Shown here: positions 17,281 to 25,988 of the stretch, in pieces
Position numbering within the stretch: the stretch's first letter is position 1
Layout: every line of letters starts with the position of its first letter
Assembly (NCBI GenBank): GCA_011525695.1
Contig: WYBX01000031.1
Span: forward strand, 1 to 64,000
Length of the DNA stretch: 64,000 bases
Direction: 5' to 3'
From: Verrucomicrobiia bacterium
GTDB lineage: Bacteria; Verrucomicrobiota; Verrucomicrobiia; Opitutales; Opitutaceae
Notes under the pieces: generated by a model
Seen by the model: only the letters and a program-made list of their open reading frames with translations
Told to the model about the DNA's origin: nothing
Databases searched by the model: none
Position numbers and translations under genes: made by a program

Positions 17281-18567
17281 ATGATGAATGCCACGCACCC
17301 CATTCAGACGGCCCATTTTCTCAGCGAATCCTCGCGCCGATTTCTGCTCCTTGTCTGTCTTGGCTGGCTCGCGACCGCAGGCCTGGCCAGCCCCGCGCCG
17401 CTCGCGCAGGAATATACCATCGCTTATCACAACCCGGATTCGGAGTACTACATCGCCGGCGTCGGTTTCGAGCGCATGGCCGACGGAGCCCTGATTGCCG
17501 TTGTGCCCGTGATTCCCCGGGCGGCATGGAACCTGGAGCGCCGGGCGACGCACAGCTGGACGCACATTGTGTCGAGTCGCGACGGCGGCCGGACCTGGGA
17601 GCGGCTTTCGACGCTGCCCTACTACTCGGCCGTGCCGTGGATCCATGATGGAAAGCTCCACCTCTTCGCGCACAAGGGTGGGCGCGAAGTCCCCGGTCGC
17701 GATGTGCTGCTGCTTCGCAGCGAGGATGCTGGCCATACGTGGTCCCGGGAGGTGCTGTTATTTTCCGGACAGTATTGGAATACGCACACCGCGGTGTTGA
17801 TTCGGCAGGGAGCGATCTACTATGCGATGGATGATTTCGCGCTCGGTCCCAATCGGGGGCTGCGCGTCCTGGCGGGGGATTTGTCGATGAACCTGTTGGA
17901 GCAGCGGGCGTGGCGATTGTCGGAGCCGCTTCCCTTTCCCGGACTGCCGGACTCCCTGGTTCCGCCCGGTCGAAGTGGTGGCCTGCGGCTTTTCAGTGAG
18001 CCGAATGTGGTCGAGGTTGGCGGTAGCATCCGCTTGCTCGCCAGTGTGAATGCAGAATCCCAGGCGACTGCCGGCCTGGGCGCAGTGGTGAATTTGGCGG
18101 ACGACGGTCGGGAACTGAAACTGACCTTTGCGCAGTTCCATCCCGCGCCCGGCGCACAGGTGAAGCGCGCCATCATCTGGGACGAGACCTCGAAGCTCTA
18201 CTGGGCGACGGGCAACCTGCCGGTCGACAGCCAGGAGCGATTCGATTTGTGGGAAAAGGCGCGTGCGGCGGATCGGTTCATGGGGGGCGGGGGCAACGAC
18301 CGGCGCTTTCTCATGCTCTTCTACAGTGCCGATGCCCTCAATTGGTTCCAGGCCGGATGCATCGCGCAGGCGCCGAAACTCTCGCAGTCGTTCATGTACG
18401 CGCGGCCGGTAATCGACGGCGACGACCTTGCAATCCTCGTGCGCACGAGTATCGCCGCGCCAAACCAGCATGACGCCGACCATGCGACGTTTCATCGCGT
18501 GCGGAATTTCCGGGCGCTGGCCTTGAAACTGCATCCCGAACCGGATGGTCCCCGGCCCCCACCCTGA
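17281..18567 (+). CDS. Exported BNR/Asp-box beta-propeller, sialidase-like
   Basis: 428 residues. Residues 1-38 hold a signal peptide (FLLLVCLGWLATAGLASPAP). Two clear Asp-boxes are visible, SSRDGGRTW and SEDAGHTW, which fit a sialidase-like six-bladed propeller. The FRIP motif of true sialidases is absent, and the nucleophile region is not clear, so it may be a non-catalytic binding propeller or a hydrolase or lyase of another specificity. It is the last gene of the plus-strand run and converges on the PLP-enzyme gene. Two in-frame ATGs sit side by side at 17281 and 17284. Confidence 0.75.
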   Translation: MMNATHPIQTAHFLSESSRRFLLLVCLGWLATAGLASPAPLAQEYTIAYHNPDSEYYIAGVGFERMADGALIAVVPVIPRAAWNLERRATHSWTHIVSSRDGGRTWERLSTLPYYSAVPWIHDGKLHLFAHKGGREVPGRDVLLLRSEDAGHTWSREVLLFSGQYWNTHTAVLIRQGAIYYAMDDFALGPNRGLRVLAGDLSMNLLEQRAWRLSEPLPFPGLPDSLVPPGRSGGLRLFSEPNVVEVGGSIRLLASVNAESQATAGLGAVVNLADDGRELKLTFAQFHPAPGAQVKRAIIWDETSKLYWATGNLPVDSQERFDLWEKARAADRFMGGGGNDRRFLMLFYSADALNWFQAGCIAQAPKLSQSFMYARPVIDGDDLAILVRTSIAAPNQHDADHATFHRVRNFRALALKLHPEPDGPRPPP

Positions 18568-18622
18568 ATCCAAATCCCATTTCTGATTCGAAAGCGGCCC
18601 GTCGGCGAGCCGTTCGACCGGC

Positions 18623-20149
18623 TCACGCCAGCGCCTCGGCCAAGGCGGCGATAATCTCCGCCGCCGGTTCCGTGCCGCAGCATAGCCGCAGCAGATCCGG
18701 ATCGAGCCGGCTGGCGGCAAGTTCGGCAATGCCGGCCGGAGTCGAGACCAGATCGTAATGGGCGAGCACCATGAAGGGACAGATCAGGGTGGTCTTCATA
18801 CCGAAGCTGGGGCCCTTCGGCAGCCGCAGCCGATCATAAAACTGCTCGATCGGCCCGCGCAGCGTGAATGAAATCACGCCGCCGGTCGCATCCGGCGACC
18901 GGGCGATCGTCTCGAAATTCGCCCGCGATGCGAGATGCCGTGCCCACAGCACCTCGCGGACGGCCGGATGCGCTTCGAGAAAGGCCGCCACCTGCGCGGT
19001 GTTCGCGTGAATCGTCCGGAGCACCGACTGCGTTTCGCCAATTTGCGCGGCCAGCCGCGCCAGATCCCGCGGATAGATCGGCTCCAGCTCGGCCGCCGCC
19101 CGCTCCCGGAGCGCCGCGGCATCCAGACCGGCCGGATTGATCGCGATCATCCCCGCCACCAGGTCGCCGTCACTGGCAGCGTATTTCGTTAGACTGGAAA
19201 CAACGACATCGGCATGTCGCAGGACATCGAGGTTGAAGACGGAGGCGACCGAGGGGTCCACGATCAGATGGGCGCCATGCTCGCGGCAGAGCCGGCCCAG
19301 CGCCGCCACGTCGGGCGTTTCGATCCGCGGGTTGGTCGGCACCTCGGCAATTATGCCCGCGATCCGGTTACCATGCCTCGCGAATAGCCGCTCGATCCCC
19401 GCCTGGTCGAGCGGATCGCGGATATAGACATAGTCGGCCGGAATCCCGGTGAATTTCTTGAGGATCGCGATCGTGTCGGCATAGAGCCAGCCGAGCTGGA
19501 GCCAGACCGTCCGGCTGCGCGTGGCCTGGAGGGCGGCCGAGCCGCGAAACGCGGCGTACATCGCGTTCATCCCGCAGTTGGCCAGGAGCAGATCCCGATC
19601 CCCGGTCTCCGGCAGCGCGGCGCGGAGATGACGCCGGATCTCCGCTGCCGCGTCACCGCGGAAAGCCGGCTCGGGACCTGCCGCGGGCAGGAGCCCCCAT
19701 TTCACGGCGAGATCCTCGGCTTCCCGCGAGGAGAGGAATCCCCCGATGTTTTGCAGAAAGGTCTTGGCGCGGGTGAAGGTTTCCGGCGCGGCAGGGTGGG
19801 AGACGCCGTGGAGTTCCTCGAACGAGATGACTTCGACGCCGCTCGCCTGGCCGGCCGGTGCGGCGCGGTCGAGCGCGGCGGCGAGGGCATGGGCCATCCG
19901 TGGCGACGAAGTCAGCCAGAGTGTCCGGTCGCGCAACGCCGGGGTGGTCGCGGTGAGATGGGAGATGAGCTGCCGGGTGAACGGATGGACGACGAACCGC
20001 GGGTAGCCGGAGGTGAGGTGGCGCAGCGTCTCGGGATCCTTTTCCTCGTAGCCCCGAACGTCGCGCATGGTCGGCAGGCTGCACGACACGGCGTGGGGGC
20101 TGGCGGGGGGGATGCGTTCACCCAGGGGGCGGTGCGGAAAGACGGGCAT
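18623..20149 (-). CDS. Cystathionine gamma-synthase-like PLP enzyme
   Basis: 508 residues from the ATG at 20149 (another ATG at 20176 is possible). Fold-type I PLP enzyme of the Cys/Met metabolism family. The N-terminal PLGERIPPASPHAVSCSLPT is found in long cystathionine gamma-synthase-like proteins. IAEVPTNPRIETPD near 270 and VDPSVASVFN (Asp298) contact the cofactor, and SSLTKYAASDGD carries the Schiff-base lysine, Lys322. It is about 100 residues longer than E. coli MetB because of an N-terminal extension. It should act in sulfur amino-acid synthesis by a gamma-replacement reaction. It is divergent from the exonuclease gene, with about 110 nt between them and no obvious SAM riboswitch. Confidence 0.82.
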   Translation of the reverse strand: MPVFPHRPLGERIPPASPHAVSCSLPTMRDVRGYEEKDPETLRHLTSGYPRFVVHPFTRQLISHLTATTPALRDRTLWLTSSPRMAHALAAALDRAAPAGQASGVEVISFEELHGVSHPAAPETFTRAKTFLQNIGGFLSSREAEDLAVKWGLLPAAGPEPAFRGDAAAEIRRHLRAALPETGDRDLLLANCGMNAMYAAFRGSAALQATRSRTVWLQLGWLYADTIAILKKFTGIPADYVYIRDPLDQAGIERLFARHGNRIAGIIAEVPTNPRIETPDVAALGRLCREHGAHLIVDPSVASVFNLDVLRHADVVVSSLTKYAASDGDLVAGMIAINPAGLDAAALRERAAAELEPIYPRDLARLAAQIGETQSVLRTIHANTAQVAAFLEAHPAVREVLWARHLASRANFETIARSPDATGGVISFTLRGPIEQFYDRLRLPKGPSFGMKTTLICPFMVLAHYDLVSTPAGIAELAASRLDPDLLRLCCGTEPAAEIIAALAEALA

Positions 20150-20258
20150 GCAGGGGCAAACACTGAGGGCCGGCATCCGCCGGAGGCAAGGCGCTGTCGC
20201 GGCATAGCGCAAACGATGGTGTTGCCGGACTCCCCCAGGTCGCTGGTAGCGTCGCGGG

Positions 20259-21020
20259 ATGAAATTTGTCTCCTGGAACGTCAACGGCGTGCGGGCTGCC
20301 CACAAGAAGGGGCTGCTCGATTTCATGGAGCGGGCGGGGGCCGACGTGATCTGCCTGCAGGAGGCGAAGGCTCACCCGGGCGACGTGCAGCACATCGCCT
20401 GGCCGCACGGCTATGAGGTGTTCTGGAACCCGGCGGTGAAGAAGGGCTACAGCGGGACCGTCATATTCACCCGAGTGAAGCCGAAGGAGGTATCGCTCGG
20501 CATCGGACTCCGGGCGCACGATGCGGAGGGCCGCGTGATTCGGGCGGAATTCCCCGATTTCCACCTATTGAACGTGTACCAGCCGAACTCGCAGCGGGGA
20601 CTGACGCGGCTGGCGTACCGGACGGAGGAATGGGATCCGGCCTTCCTGGCCTACCTGAAGAAACTCGAACGGCGCGGCAAGCCGGTGGTGTTCTGCGGCG
20701 ATCTCAATGTGGCGCACCAGGAAATCGACCTGGCAAACCCGAAGACGAACCGGCGGAATGCGGGCTTCACCGACGAGGAGCGGGCAAATTTCAGCCGGCT
20801 GCTGGCGAGCGGATTTGTGGATACGTTCAGGGAATTCGAGCCGGGACCGGGGCATTACACCTGGTGGAGTCAGATGATGAACTGCCGCGCCCGGAACATC
20901 GGGTGGCGCGTCGATTACTTCATCGCCAGCCGGAAGCTCCGGCCGGCCCTGAAGCGGGCGTGGATTTCCCCCGAGGTGATGGGCAGCGATCACTGCCCGG
21001 TCGGGCTGGAGTTGGGATGA
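20259..21020 (+). CDS. xth: Exodeoxyribonuclease III / AP endonuclease
   Basis: 253 residues, full length. It cuts DNA at abasic sites and trims 3' ends in base-excision repair. MKFVSWNVNGVRA at the N-terminus, ICLQEAK with the metal-binding Glu, FCGDLNVAHQEIDLANPKT, and the terminal GSDHCPV (Asp-His pair) are all present. The short N-terminus starting directly at MKFVSWN fixes the start at 20259. It is followed by a START-domain protein and a CinA-like gene on the same strand, with spacings of 114 and 65 nt. Confidence 0.95.
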   Translation: MKFVSWNVNGVRAAHKKGLLDFMERAGADVICLQEAKAHPGDVQHIAWPHGYEVFWNPAVKKGYSGTVIFTRVKPKEVSLGIGLRAHDAEGRVIRAEFPDFHLLNVYQPNSQRGLTRLAYRTEEWDPAFLAYLKKLERRGKPVVFCGDLNVAHQEIDLANPKTNRRNAGFTDEERANFSRLLASGFVDTFREFEPGPGHYTWWSQMMNCRARNIGWRVDYFIASRKLRPALKRAWISPEVMGSDHCPVGLELG

Positions 21021-21134
21021 GCGCAGCCGAAGCTCGAGGCGCAACGTGGTGGCCGGTGACCGTCTCAGCAGGGTATGATTTGTTGCTGCACTTTCCGGGC
21101 CGGCTCCCACACTGGCTCGCAACCCCACCACCCC

Positions 21135-21689
21135 ATGAAACTGCTCCTTCGTCTGCTGGGCGGACTGGCTGCGCTGGTCCTTTTGCTGGTTCTGATCGCA
21201 TTTGTGCTGCCGCGGCACTTCCACATCGAACGGGCGGCGGTCATCCAGGCAGCTCCGGACACGGTCTACTCGCACGTGGGCGATCTCCGTCAGTGGCAGA
21301 AATGGACGGCCTGGCATGAACGCGATCCCCAGATGAAACTCAGTTTTTCCGAAAACACCGCCGGCGTCGGCGCGTGGAGCGCCTGGGAGAGCGAGACCGA
21401 AGGCAACGGGAAGATGACGATCACGGCCAACGAGCCTCCGCATCATGTGCGGTACACGCTCGAGTTCCCCGATTTCGGTATGGTTTCGACGGGTAGCGTG
21501 AGCGTGGAACCCGCGACCGGTGGCGTGCGGGTCGTGTGGATCAGTGAAGGCGACCTTGGGCTCAACCCAATGAACCGCTGGTTTGGACTGTGGATGGACG
21601 GGATGGTTGGCGGCGATTTCGAGCATGGGCTGGCCAAGCTCAAGCGGATCACCGAGGCCGCGCCGAAGCCGCCCGGTGCGGGCACCTGA
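21135..21689 (+). CDS. Membrane-anchored SRPBCC (START-like) domain protein
   Basis: 184 residues. Residues 1-28 form a single membrane anchor (LLLRLLGGLAALVLLLVLIA). The rest fits the polyketide-cyclase/SRPBCC fold: VIQAAPDTVYSHVGDLRQW is the usual start of the domain and LGLNPMNRWFGLWMDGMVG resembles the long C-terminal helix. Members bind hydrophobic ligands. The ligand is unknown. The upstream frame from 21075 lacks a signal, so the ATG at 21135 is preferred. Confidence 0.75.
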   Translation: MKLLLRLLGGLAALVLLLVLIAFVLPRHFHIERAAVIQAAPDTVYSHVGDLRQWQKWTAWHERDPQMKLSFSENTAGVGAWSAWESETEGNGKMTITANEPPHHVRYTLEFPDFGMVSTGSVSVEPATGGVRVVWISEGDLGLNPMNRWFGLWMDGMVGGDFEHGLAKLKRITEAAPKPPGAGT

Positions 21690-21754
21690 GATCTCGCGGG
21701 CGCCGGGTTTTCACTCGTGTCGGGAATCATGGGTGTGCTGCACTGGCGGCAACG

Positions 21755-22246
21755 ATGATTAATCCCAGGGATCTGATGATGCAGGAGCCGCCGCTGACGC
21801 TGGCGGTGGCGGAAAGCATGACGTGCGGAAACCTGCAGGCGATGATCGGCCGGATCTCAGGCGCGTCGGGGTTCTTCCTCGGCGGGCTCACGGCCTACGC
21901 GCCGGCGCAGAAGATGCGGCGGCTCGGGGTGAGCCCGGTGGCGGCGAACCGTGACCGGGGGGTTTCCGCCCGCGCGGCTGACGAGATGGCGCGCGGGGTG
22001 TGCCGGCTGTTTCACAGCGATCTCGGTCTCGCCACGACCGGTCATGCGGAGCGGTCGCCGGAGGCGGGCGTGAACAACCCCTTTGCCTGGTGGGCGCTGG
22101 TCCACCGGCGCCGGGGCCGTTTTATCGCCGTGCGCTGCGGCCGGATCGAGTGCCCGGGGGCAAGTCGGGTGGACGCGCAGCTGATGGTCGCCGAGGCCGT
22201 GATGGCCGAACTCGTGGCGTATCTGGTGGAGTTTCGGGATCTGTGA
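21755..22246 (+). CDS. CinA C-terminal-like protein (PncC-type amidohydrolase homologue)
   Basis: 163 residues, the size of a stand-alone CinA C-terminal domain. Canonical members deamidate nicotinamide mononucleotide. The usual AES-C-T-GG signature reads AESMTCGNLQ here, and the usual TGIAGP loop reads TTGHAERSPEAGVNNP. ISGASGFFLGGLTAYAPAQK matches the strand after the first motif. The altered motifs mean that activity is uncertain. A second ATG at 21776 would also keep the domain. Confidence 0.7.
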   Translation: MINPRDLMMQEPPLTLAVAESMTCGNLQAMIGRISGASGFFLGGLTAYAPAQKMRRLGVSPVAANRDRGVSARAADEMARGVCRLFHSDLGLATTGHAERSPEAGVNNPFAWWALVHRRRGRFIAVRCGRIECPGASRVDAQLMVAEAVMAELVAYLVEFRDL

Positions 22247-22288
22247 GCGAGCGGCCGAGCAAGGTGAATCCCGAATTCAGGATCGGAT

Positions 22289-23197
22289 TCAAAAGTCATC
22301 CGCGGCGCGGTAGGCCTGGATGACAGCCAGTTCGCCTTCCTTGCCCGGACGCGAGTTGCCGTGCTCCATCCCGATCACGCCGTTGAATCCCTTGCGATGA
22401 AGGTGCTCGAATACCCGCCGGTAATTCACCTCGCCCGTGCCGGGTTCCTTTCGGCCGGGATTGTCACCGGCCTGGAAATACGCCGTTTCGTTCCAGGCGA
22501 GATCGATGTTCGGAATGAGATTTCCCCGCTGGATTTGCTGGTGGTAGAGATCGTAGAGGATCTTGCAGGAGGGGCTTCGAACCGCCCGGCAGATCGCATG
22601 CGCCTGGGCCACGTCCTGGAGGAAAACGCCGGGATGATTCGTGTGCGTATTGAGCGGCTCCATCACCATCGTCACGCCGGCGGGTTCGCAGAGCTCGGCG
22701 CAGCGGCGGAAATTGTCGATGACATTGGATGTCTGGTATTCCCACGGCAGCTTCAGATCGAAGCAGCCGGGCACGACGGTCATCCATTTCGCGTTGACCC
22801 GCCTGGCCACCTCGAGCCCGGCGCGGATGTCCTTGAGGATCGCCTCGCGCGCCTCCGGCGCCGGCGACGCGAATGTGACGTTCTTGAAATCGGCCGTGAC
22901 GACAAAAACTCCCATCGTCAGTCCGAGATCGGACATGGCGCGGGCCATCTTTTCCTGAAGCTCAATCGGCCGCTTCCCCATCTGGTTGTCCTCCATGGCG
23001 GTGAAGCCCTGATCGGCGATGAACTTGATCTGGTCGACGGGATTCTCGCCGCCGTGCTCCTTGAACGTGCCCGGATGCGGCGCGTACTTGAGCTTGAACT
23101 TGGGCGCCGGCTGGCGGGCGGCTTGCGCGAGGAGCGATCCGGATCCGAGGACGGTGCCGGCGGCCAGGCTGGAGGCGATGAAGTTGCGGCGATTCAT
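22289..23197 (-). CDS. Tat-exported TIM-barrel sugar isomerase (hydroxypyruvate-isomerase-like)
   Basis: 302 residues. MNRRNFIASSLAAGTVLG is a twin-arginine signal followed by a cleavage region near AQAA, so the folded protein is exported. The body is an AP-endonuclease-2-like TIM barrel. MEPLNTHTNHPG (metal Glu), LYDLYHQQIQRGN and IGMEHGNS (last metal Glu) closely follow hydroxypyruvate isomerase. Verrucomicrobial genomes have many such exported isomerase-fold proteins of unknown substrate. The start at 23197 is fixed by the RR signal; the longer frame to 23236 is not needed. Confidence 0.85.
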   Translation of the reverse strand: MNRRNFIASSLAAGTVLGSGSLLAQAARQPAPKFKLKYAPHPGTFKEHGGENPVDQIKFIADQGFTAMEDNQMGKRPIELQEKMARAMSDLGLTMGVFVVTADFKNVTFASPAPEAREAILKDIRAGLEVARRVNAKWMTVVPGCFDLKLPWEYQTSNVIDNFRRCAELCEPAGVTMVMEPLNTHTNHPGVFLQDVAQAHAICRAVRSPSCKILYDLYHQQIQRGNLIPNIDLAWNETAYFQAGDNPGRKEPGTGEVNYRRVFEHLHRKGFNGVIGMEHGNSRPGKEGELAVIQAYRAADDF

Positions 23198-23328
23198 GAA
23201 GCAGGGGTTCGAGGGTGGGAATAAGGTCGGTGGCAAACGCGATGGAACGCCGCCGAAGTGGGGGCCGGGGATCGACCGGGACCATTCAGTTGCCCGCTAT
23301 CCCGATCGAATCAATCCGAATGTGCGAG

Positions 23329-23357
23329 CCGCCATAGCAGCCCGTCAGAACTGGCGG
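23329..23357 (-). terminator. Hairpin directly after the acyltransferase stop codon
   Basis: CCGCCA (23329-23334) pairs with TGGCGG (23352-23357), 3 nt beyond the stop of the leftward acyltransferase gene. The loop contains TAGCAGCCCGTCAG, which matches 12 of 14 bases of the terminal repeat of the element at 55046-55136. No T-run, so termination is only plausible. Confidence 0.35.
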
Positions 23358-23360
23358 CGG

Positions 23361-24617
23361 CTAAATCCTTAAAAAGATCCGGCGTTGGTGGAGGAACCGG
23401 GCGAGCAGCAGCACCAGCCCGAGCGCCACGAACGCGACCATCAGGCTCCCGCTGCCCATAAGCAGCCGATCCAGCCCCGCCTGCACATCGCCACCCGCGA
23501 GCCGTGCCGCCACGTCCGGGAAGTCCACCAGTTCGTAAAGCATGTAGAGCGTGATGGGGTTCACCCCGATCCACATGAGCGGCACGAACCAGCGCTGCAG
23601 TTTCCAGCCGTCCACCGCCTGGTAGAACAGCGCCATCAGCAGTGCGCTGTAGCCGGCGGTCATGAGACAGTACGACGATGTCCAGAGCCGTTTGACGACG
23701 GGAAGCTGGAGGGACCAGAGCCAGCCGAGCGCCAGCGCGGCGAGTCCACCGGCGACGAGCCAGCCGACCTTCCGGCGCGACGGGAGGCCCGGGTTCAGCA
23801 GCAATCGGCCGGCGAAGATCCCCGCCAGGCAAAGCGTGACCGAGGTCATTGGGCTGAGCAGCCCCTGGTTTTCATAATACCGCGCCGCCTTCTTTCCCGG
23901 CATGAACCGGTAATCGAGATAATTGCTCAGGTTGTGCCCCGCCTCGTACGTGCCATGCACCCGTGCGGTGACCATGGCCGAGACGGCCGCCGGATCATCG
24001 GAACCGGCCTGCGCGGCCAGCGCTTCGACGGTGGCTTTGTTGAGCGTGAAGTCGGGGAAGGGAATCAGCCCCAGAATCGCCCAGTTGCCCAGCAGGAGCG
24101 CCGCCGTGATCGCGGCCATTCGCTTCAGGCTTCGGCCAAAGAAGATATAGATCAAACCGGCCAGCAGGTAGCTCATCGCGATCATGGCGAGGACGCCGGA
24201 GACGACCCGGATGTCCGGCCAGCGCGTCGAGAATCCGCCATTATAAATGAGATTCAGCGCGTAAAGGATGAAGGTCCGCCGGAGCACCCGCAGTACCGCC
24301 GCCTTCCGGCCTTCGCGCGCCAGCATCCGGTCGAGCGAGATCACCATCGAGATTCCCACCAGGAACAGAAACAGCGGATAAATGAGATCGTAGAAGCGGA
24401 GCCCCTCCCATTCGACGTGCGTGAACTGCTGCGAGAGGAAACGGGTGAATGCATTGTCACTGATCTTGCCCAGCGCATGGACCACGCCGGAACCGCCGAT
24501 GATCCAAAGCATGTCGAATCCGCGGAGCGCATCGAGCGAGGCGAGTCGTTCAGGGGCAGGGCGCGGATTCTCGGCGACGGTCGGGGCGGAGGGCGCGGAA
24601 ACGGTGGCAGCGTTCAT
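23361..24617 (-). CDS. Membrane acyltransferase, HGSNAT/DUF5009-like
   Basis: 418 residues with about 10-11 membrane helices. ERLASLDALRGFDMLWII at 23-40 is the hallmark of the DUF5009/heparan-glucosaminide N-acetyltransferase-like family. FYDLIYPLFLFLVGISM follows as the second conserved helix. Human HGSNAT moves acetyl groups across a membrane to glucosamine, so a glycan acetylation role is plausible but unproven. It is a stand-alone gene on the minus strand, separated from the aldo/keto reductase gene by a repeat-filled spacer. Confidence 0.85.
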   Translation of the reverse strand: MNAATVSAPSAPTVAENPRPAPERLASLDALRGFDMLWIIGGSGVVHALGKISDNAFTRFLSQQFTHVEWEGLRFYDLIYPLFLFLVGISMVISLDRMLAREGRKAAVLRVLRRTFILYALNLIYNGGFSTRWPDIRVVSGVLAMIAMSYLLAGLIYIFFGRSLKRMAAITAALLLGNWAILGLIPFPDFTLNKATVEALAAQAGSDDPAAVSAMVTARVHGTYEAGHNLSNYLDYRFMPGKKAARYYENQGLLSPMTSVTLCLAGIFAGRLLLNPGLPSRRKVGWLVAGGLAALALGWLWSLQLPVVKRLWTSSYCLMTAGYSALLMALFYQAVDGWKLQRWFVPLMWIGVNPITLYMLYELVDFPDVAARLAGGDVQAGLDRLLMGSGSLMVAFVALGLVLLLARFLHQRRIFLRI

Positions 24618-24684
24618 CGGAGGTGAGCACGATATGCCTCGCGACCGGCCCGAAATCCACCTTCAACTGCGCATTCGGCAACCC

Positions 24685-24843
24685 GCCCCTACGAATCGTT
24701 AACTCATTGAACGAGCAAGACTGCGCCGTTTCGAATCCACGTCTGATTTATGCATGAGGGCGCAGCAAGACTGCGCCCCTACGAATCGGTGACTCATTGA
24801 ACGCGCAAGACTGCGCCCCTGCGAACGGGCAAGACTGCACCCC
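24685..24843. repeat. Direct repeats of a 43-nt unit plus partial copies
   Basis: Copies at 24685-24727 and 24775-24817 are 43 nt long and differ at only 3 positions (start GCCCCTACGAATCG, end GCAAGACTGCGCC). A shortened copy runs from 24815 to 24843. The phrase GCAAGACTGC occurs four times. One boundary forms a perfect 8-bp hairpin, GGGCGCAG (24758-24765) with CTGCGCCC (24771-24778) around CAAGA. The block fills most of the spacer between the acyltransferase and the aldo/keto reductase genes. Confidence 0.75.
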
Positions 24844-24883
24844 ATGAAGCGCGCTGCGACGAGGAGCCCTGCCACGGCAGCCA

Positions 24884-25912
24884 TCAACCAGCGCTCGATG
24901 CCGCCCAGAGGTTGATCTGGCCGTCCTGCGCGTACCGATCGATCCGGGCCAGTTCGTCGGCCGAGAAGTCGCGGTTTTTCAGCGCGCCCACGCAATCCTC
25001 GATTTGCGAAACCTTGCTCGCGCCAATCAACGCGGTCGTCACGCGCGGATCCCGGAGCACCCAGGCAATCGCCATCTGGGCGAGGGTCTGCCCGCGTTCC
25101 TTCGCGATTTCATTCAGCGCCCGAATCCGGCCCAGGTTCTCCGAACTCAGGAATTCCCCCTTCAGGAACCCGCTTGTCTTCAACCGGCTGTCCGCCGGCT
25201 GGCCAGCCAGGTACCGGTCGGACAACATGCCCTGCGCGAGCGGGGAGAACGCGATGCAGCCGATCCCCTCCGCCTCCAGGGTGTCGAGCAGCCCGTCGGT
25301 CTCGACCCAGCGATTCAGCATCGAATAACTGGGCTGGTGGATCAGGCAGCGATGGCCGAACTCGCGCAGCAGCGCATTGGCCTCCCGCGTCCGGCGGCTG
25401 TTGTACGAAGAGATTCCCACGTAAAGGGCCCGGCCGGAGCGCAGCGCCTGGTCGAGCGCGCCCATCGTCTCATCGAGCGGCGTCTCGGGGTCGAACCGGT
25501 GCGAATAGAAGATATCGACATAGTCGAGCCCCATCCGCTTCAGGCTCTGGTCCAGGCTCGAGAGAAGATACTTGCGGCTGCCCCATTCCCCGTAGGGCCC
25601 GGGCCACATCCGGTAGCCCGCCTTCGTGGAAATCACCAATTCGTCGCGATACCCGGCAAAATCGCTGCGGAGGAGAGCGCCAAAGTTGATCTCGGCGGAT
25701 CCCGGCGGCGGACCATAATTGTTCGCGAGATCGAAATGGGTGATGCCGAGATCGAAGGCGCGGCGGCACATCGCACGGGAGTTTTCCGAAGGCGTGTCGC
25801 CGCCGAAGTTGTGCCACAGCCCCAGCGAGATCGCCGGCAGCTTCAATCCGCTCCGTCCACAGCGGTTGAACGTCATCGTTTCGTAACGGTTGGCAGCTGG
25901 AACATGGCTCAT
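24884..25912 (-). CDS. Aldo/keto reductase, YghZ-like
   Basis: 342 residues, close to the length of E. coli YghZ (L-glyceraldehyde 3-phosphate reductase). The catalytic tetrad is visible: Asp in THFDLANNYG, Tyr in NNYGPP, Lys in ISTKAGYRM and His in FYSHRFDPETPL. GEWGSRKYLLSSLDQSLKRM is typical of this subgroup. It reduces aldehydes with NADPH in the cytoplasm; which one is not shown. It is followed downstream, with leftward transcription, by the repeat block at 24685-24843. Confidence 0.9.
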   Translation of the reverse strand: MSHVPAANRYETMTFNRCGRSGLKLPAISLGLWHNFGGDTPSENSRAMCRRAFDLGITHFDLANNYGPPPGSAEINFGALLRSDFAGYRDELVISTKAGYRMWPGPYGEWGSRKYLLSSLDQSLKRMGLDYVDIFYSHRFDPETPLDETMGALDQALRSGRALYVGISSYNSRRTREANALLREFGHRCLIHQPSYSMLNRWVETDGLLDTLEAEGIGCIAFSPLAQGMLSDRYLAGQPADSRLKTSGFLKGEFLSSENLGRIRALNEIAKERGQTLAQMAIAWVLRDPRVTTALIGASKVSQIEDCVGALKNRDFSADELARIDRYAQDGQINLWAASSAG

Positions 25913-25988
25913 GCACCCGATCCTTCACGCGAACCGCCGCCGCCAACAAGCTCGTTCCGCGACAGTTCCAAAAAATCCTGACGGACGC

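Noticed and set aside
23385..24626. A 413-residue plus-strand frame
   Set aside because: Antisense to the acyltransferase; no motif or signal.
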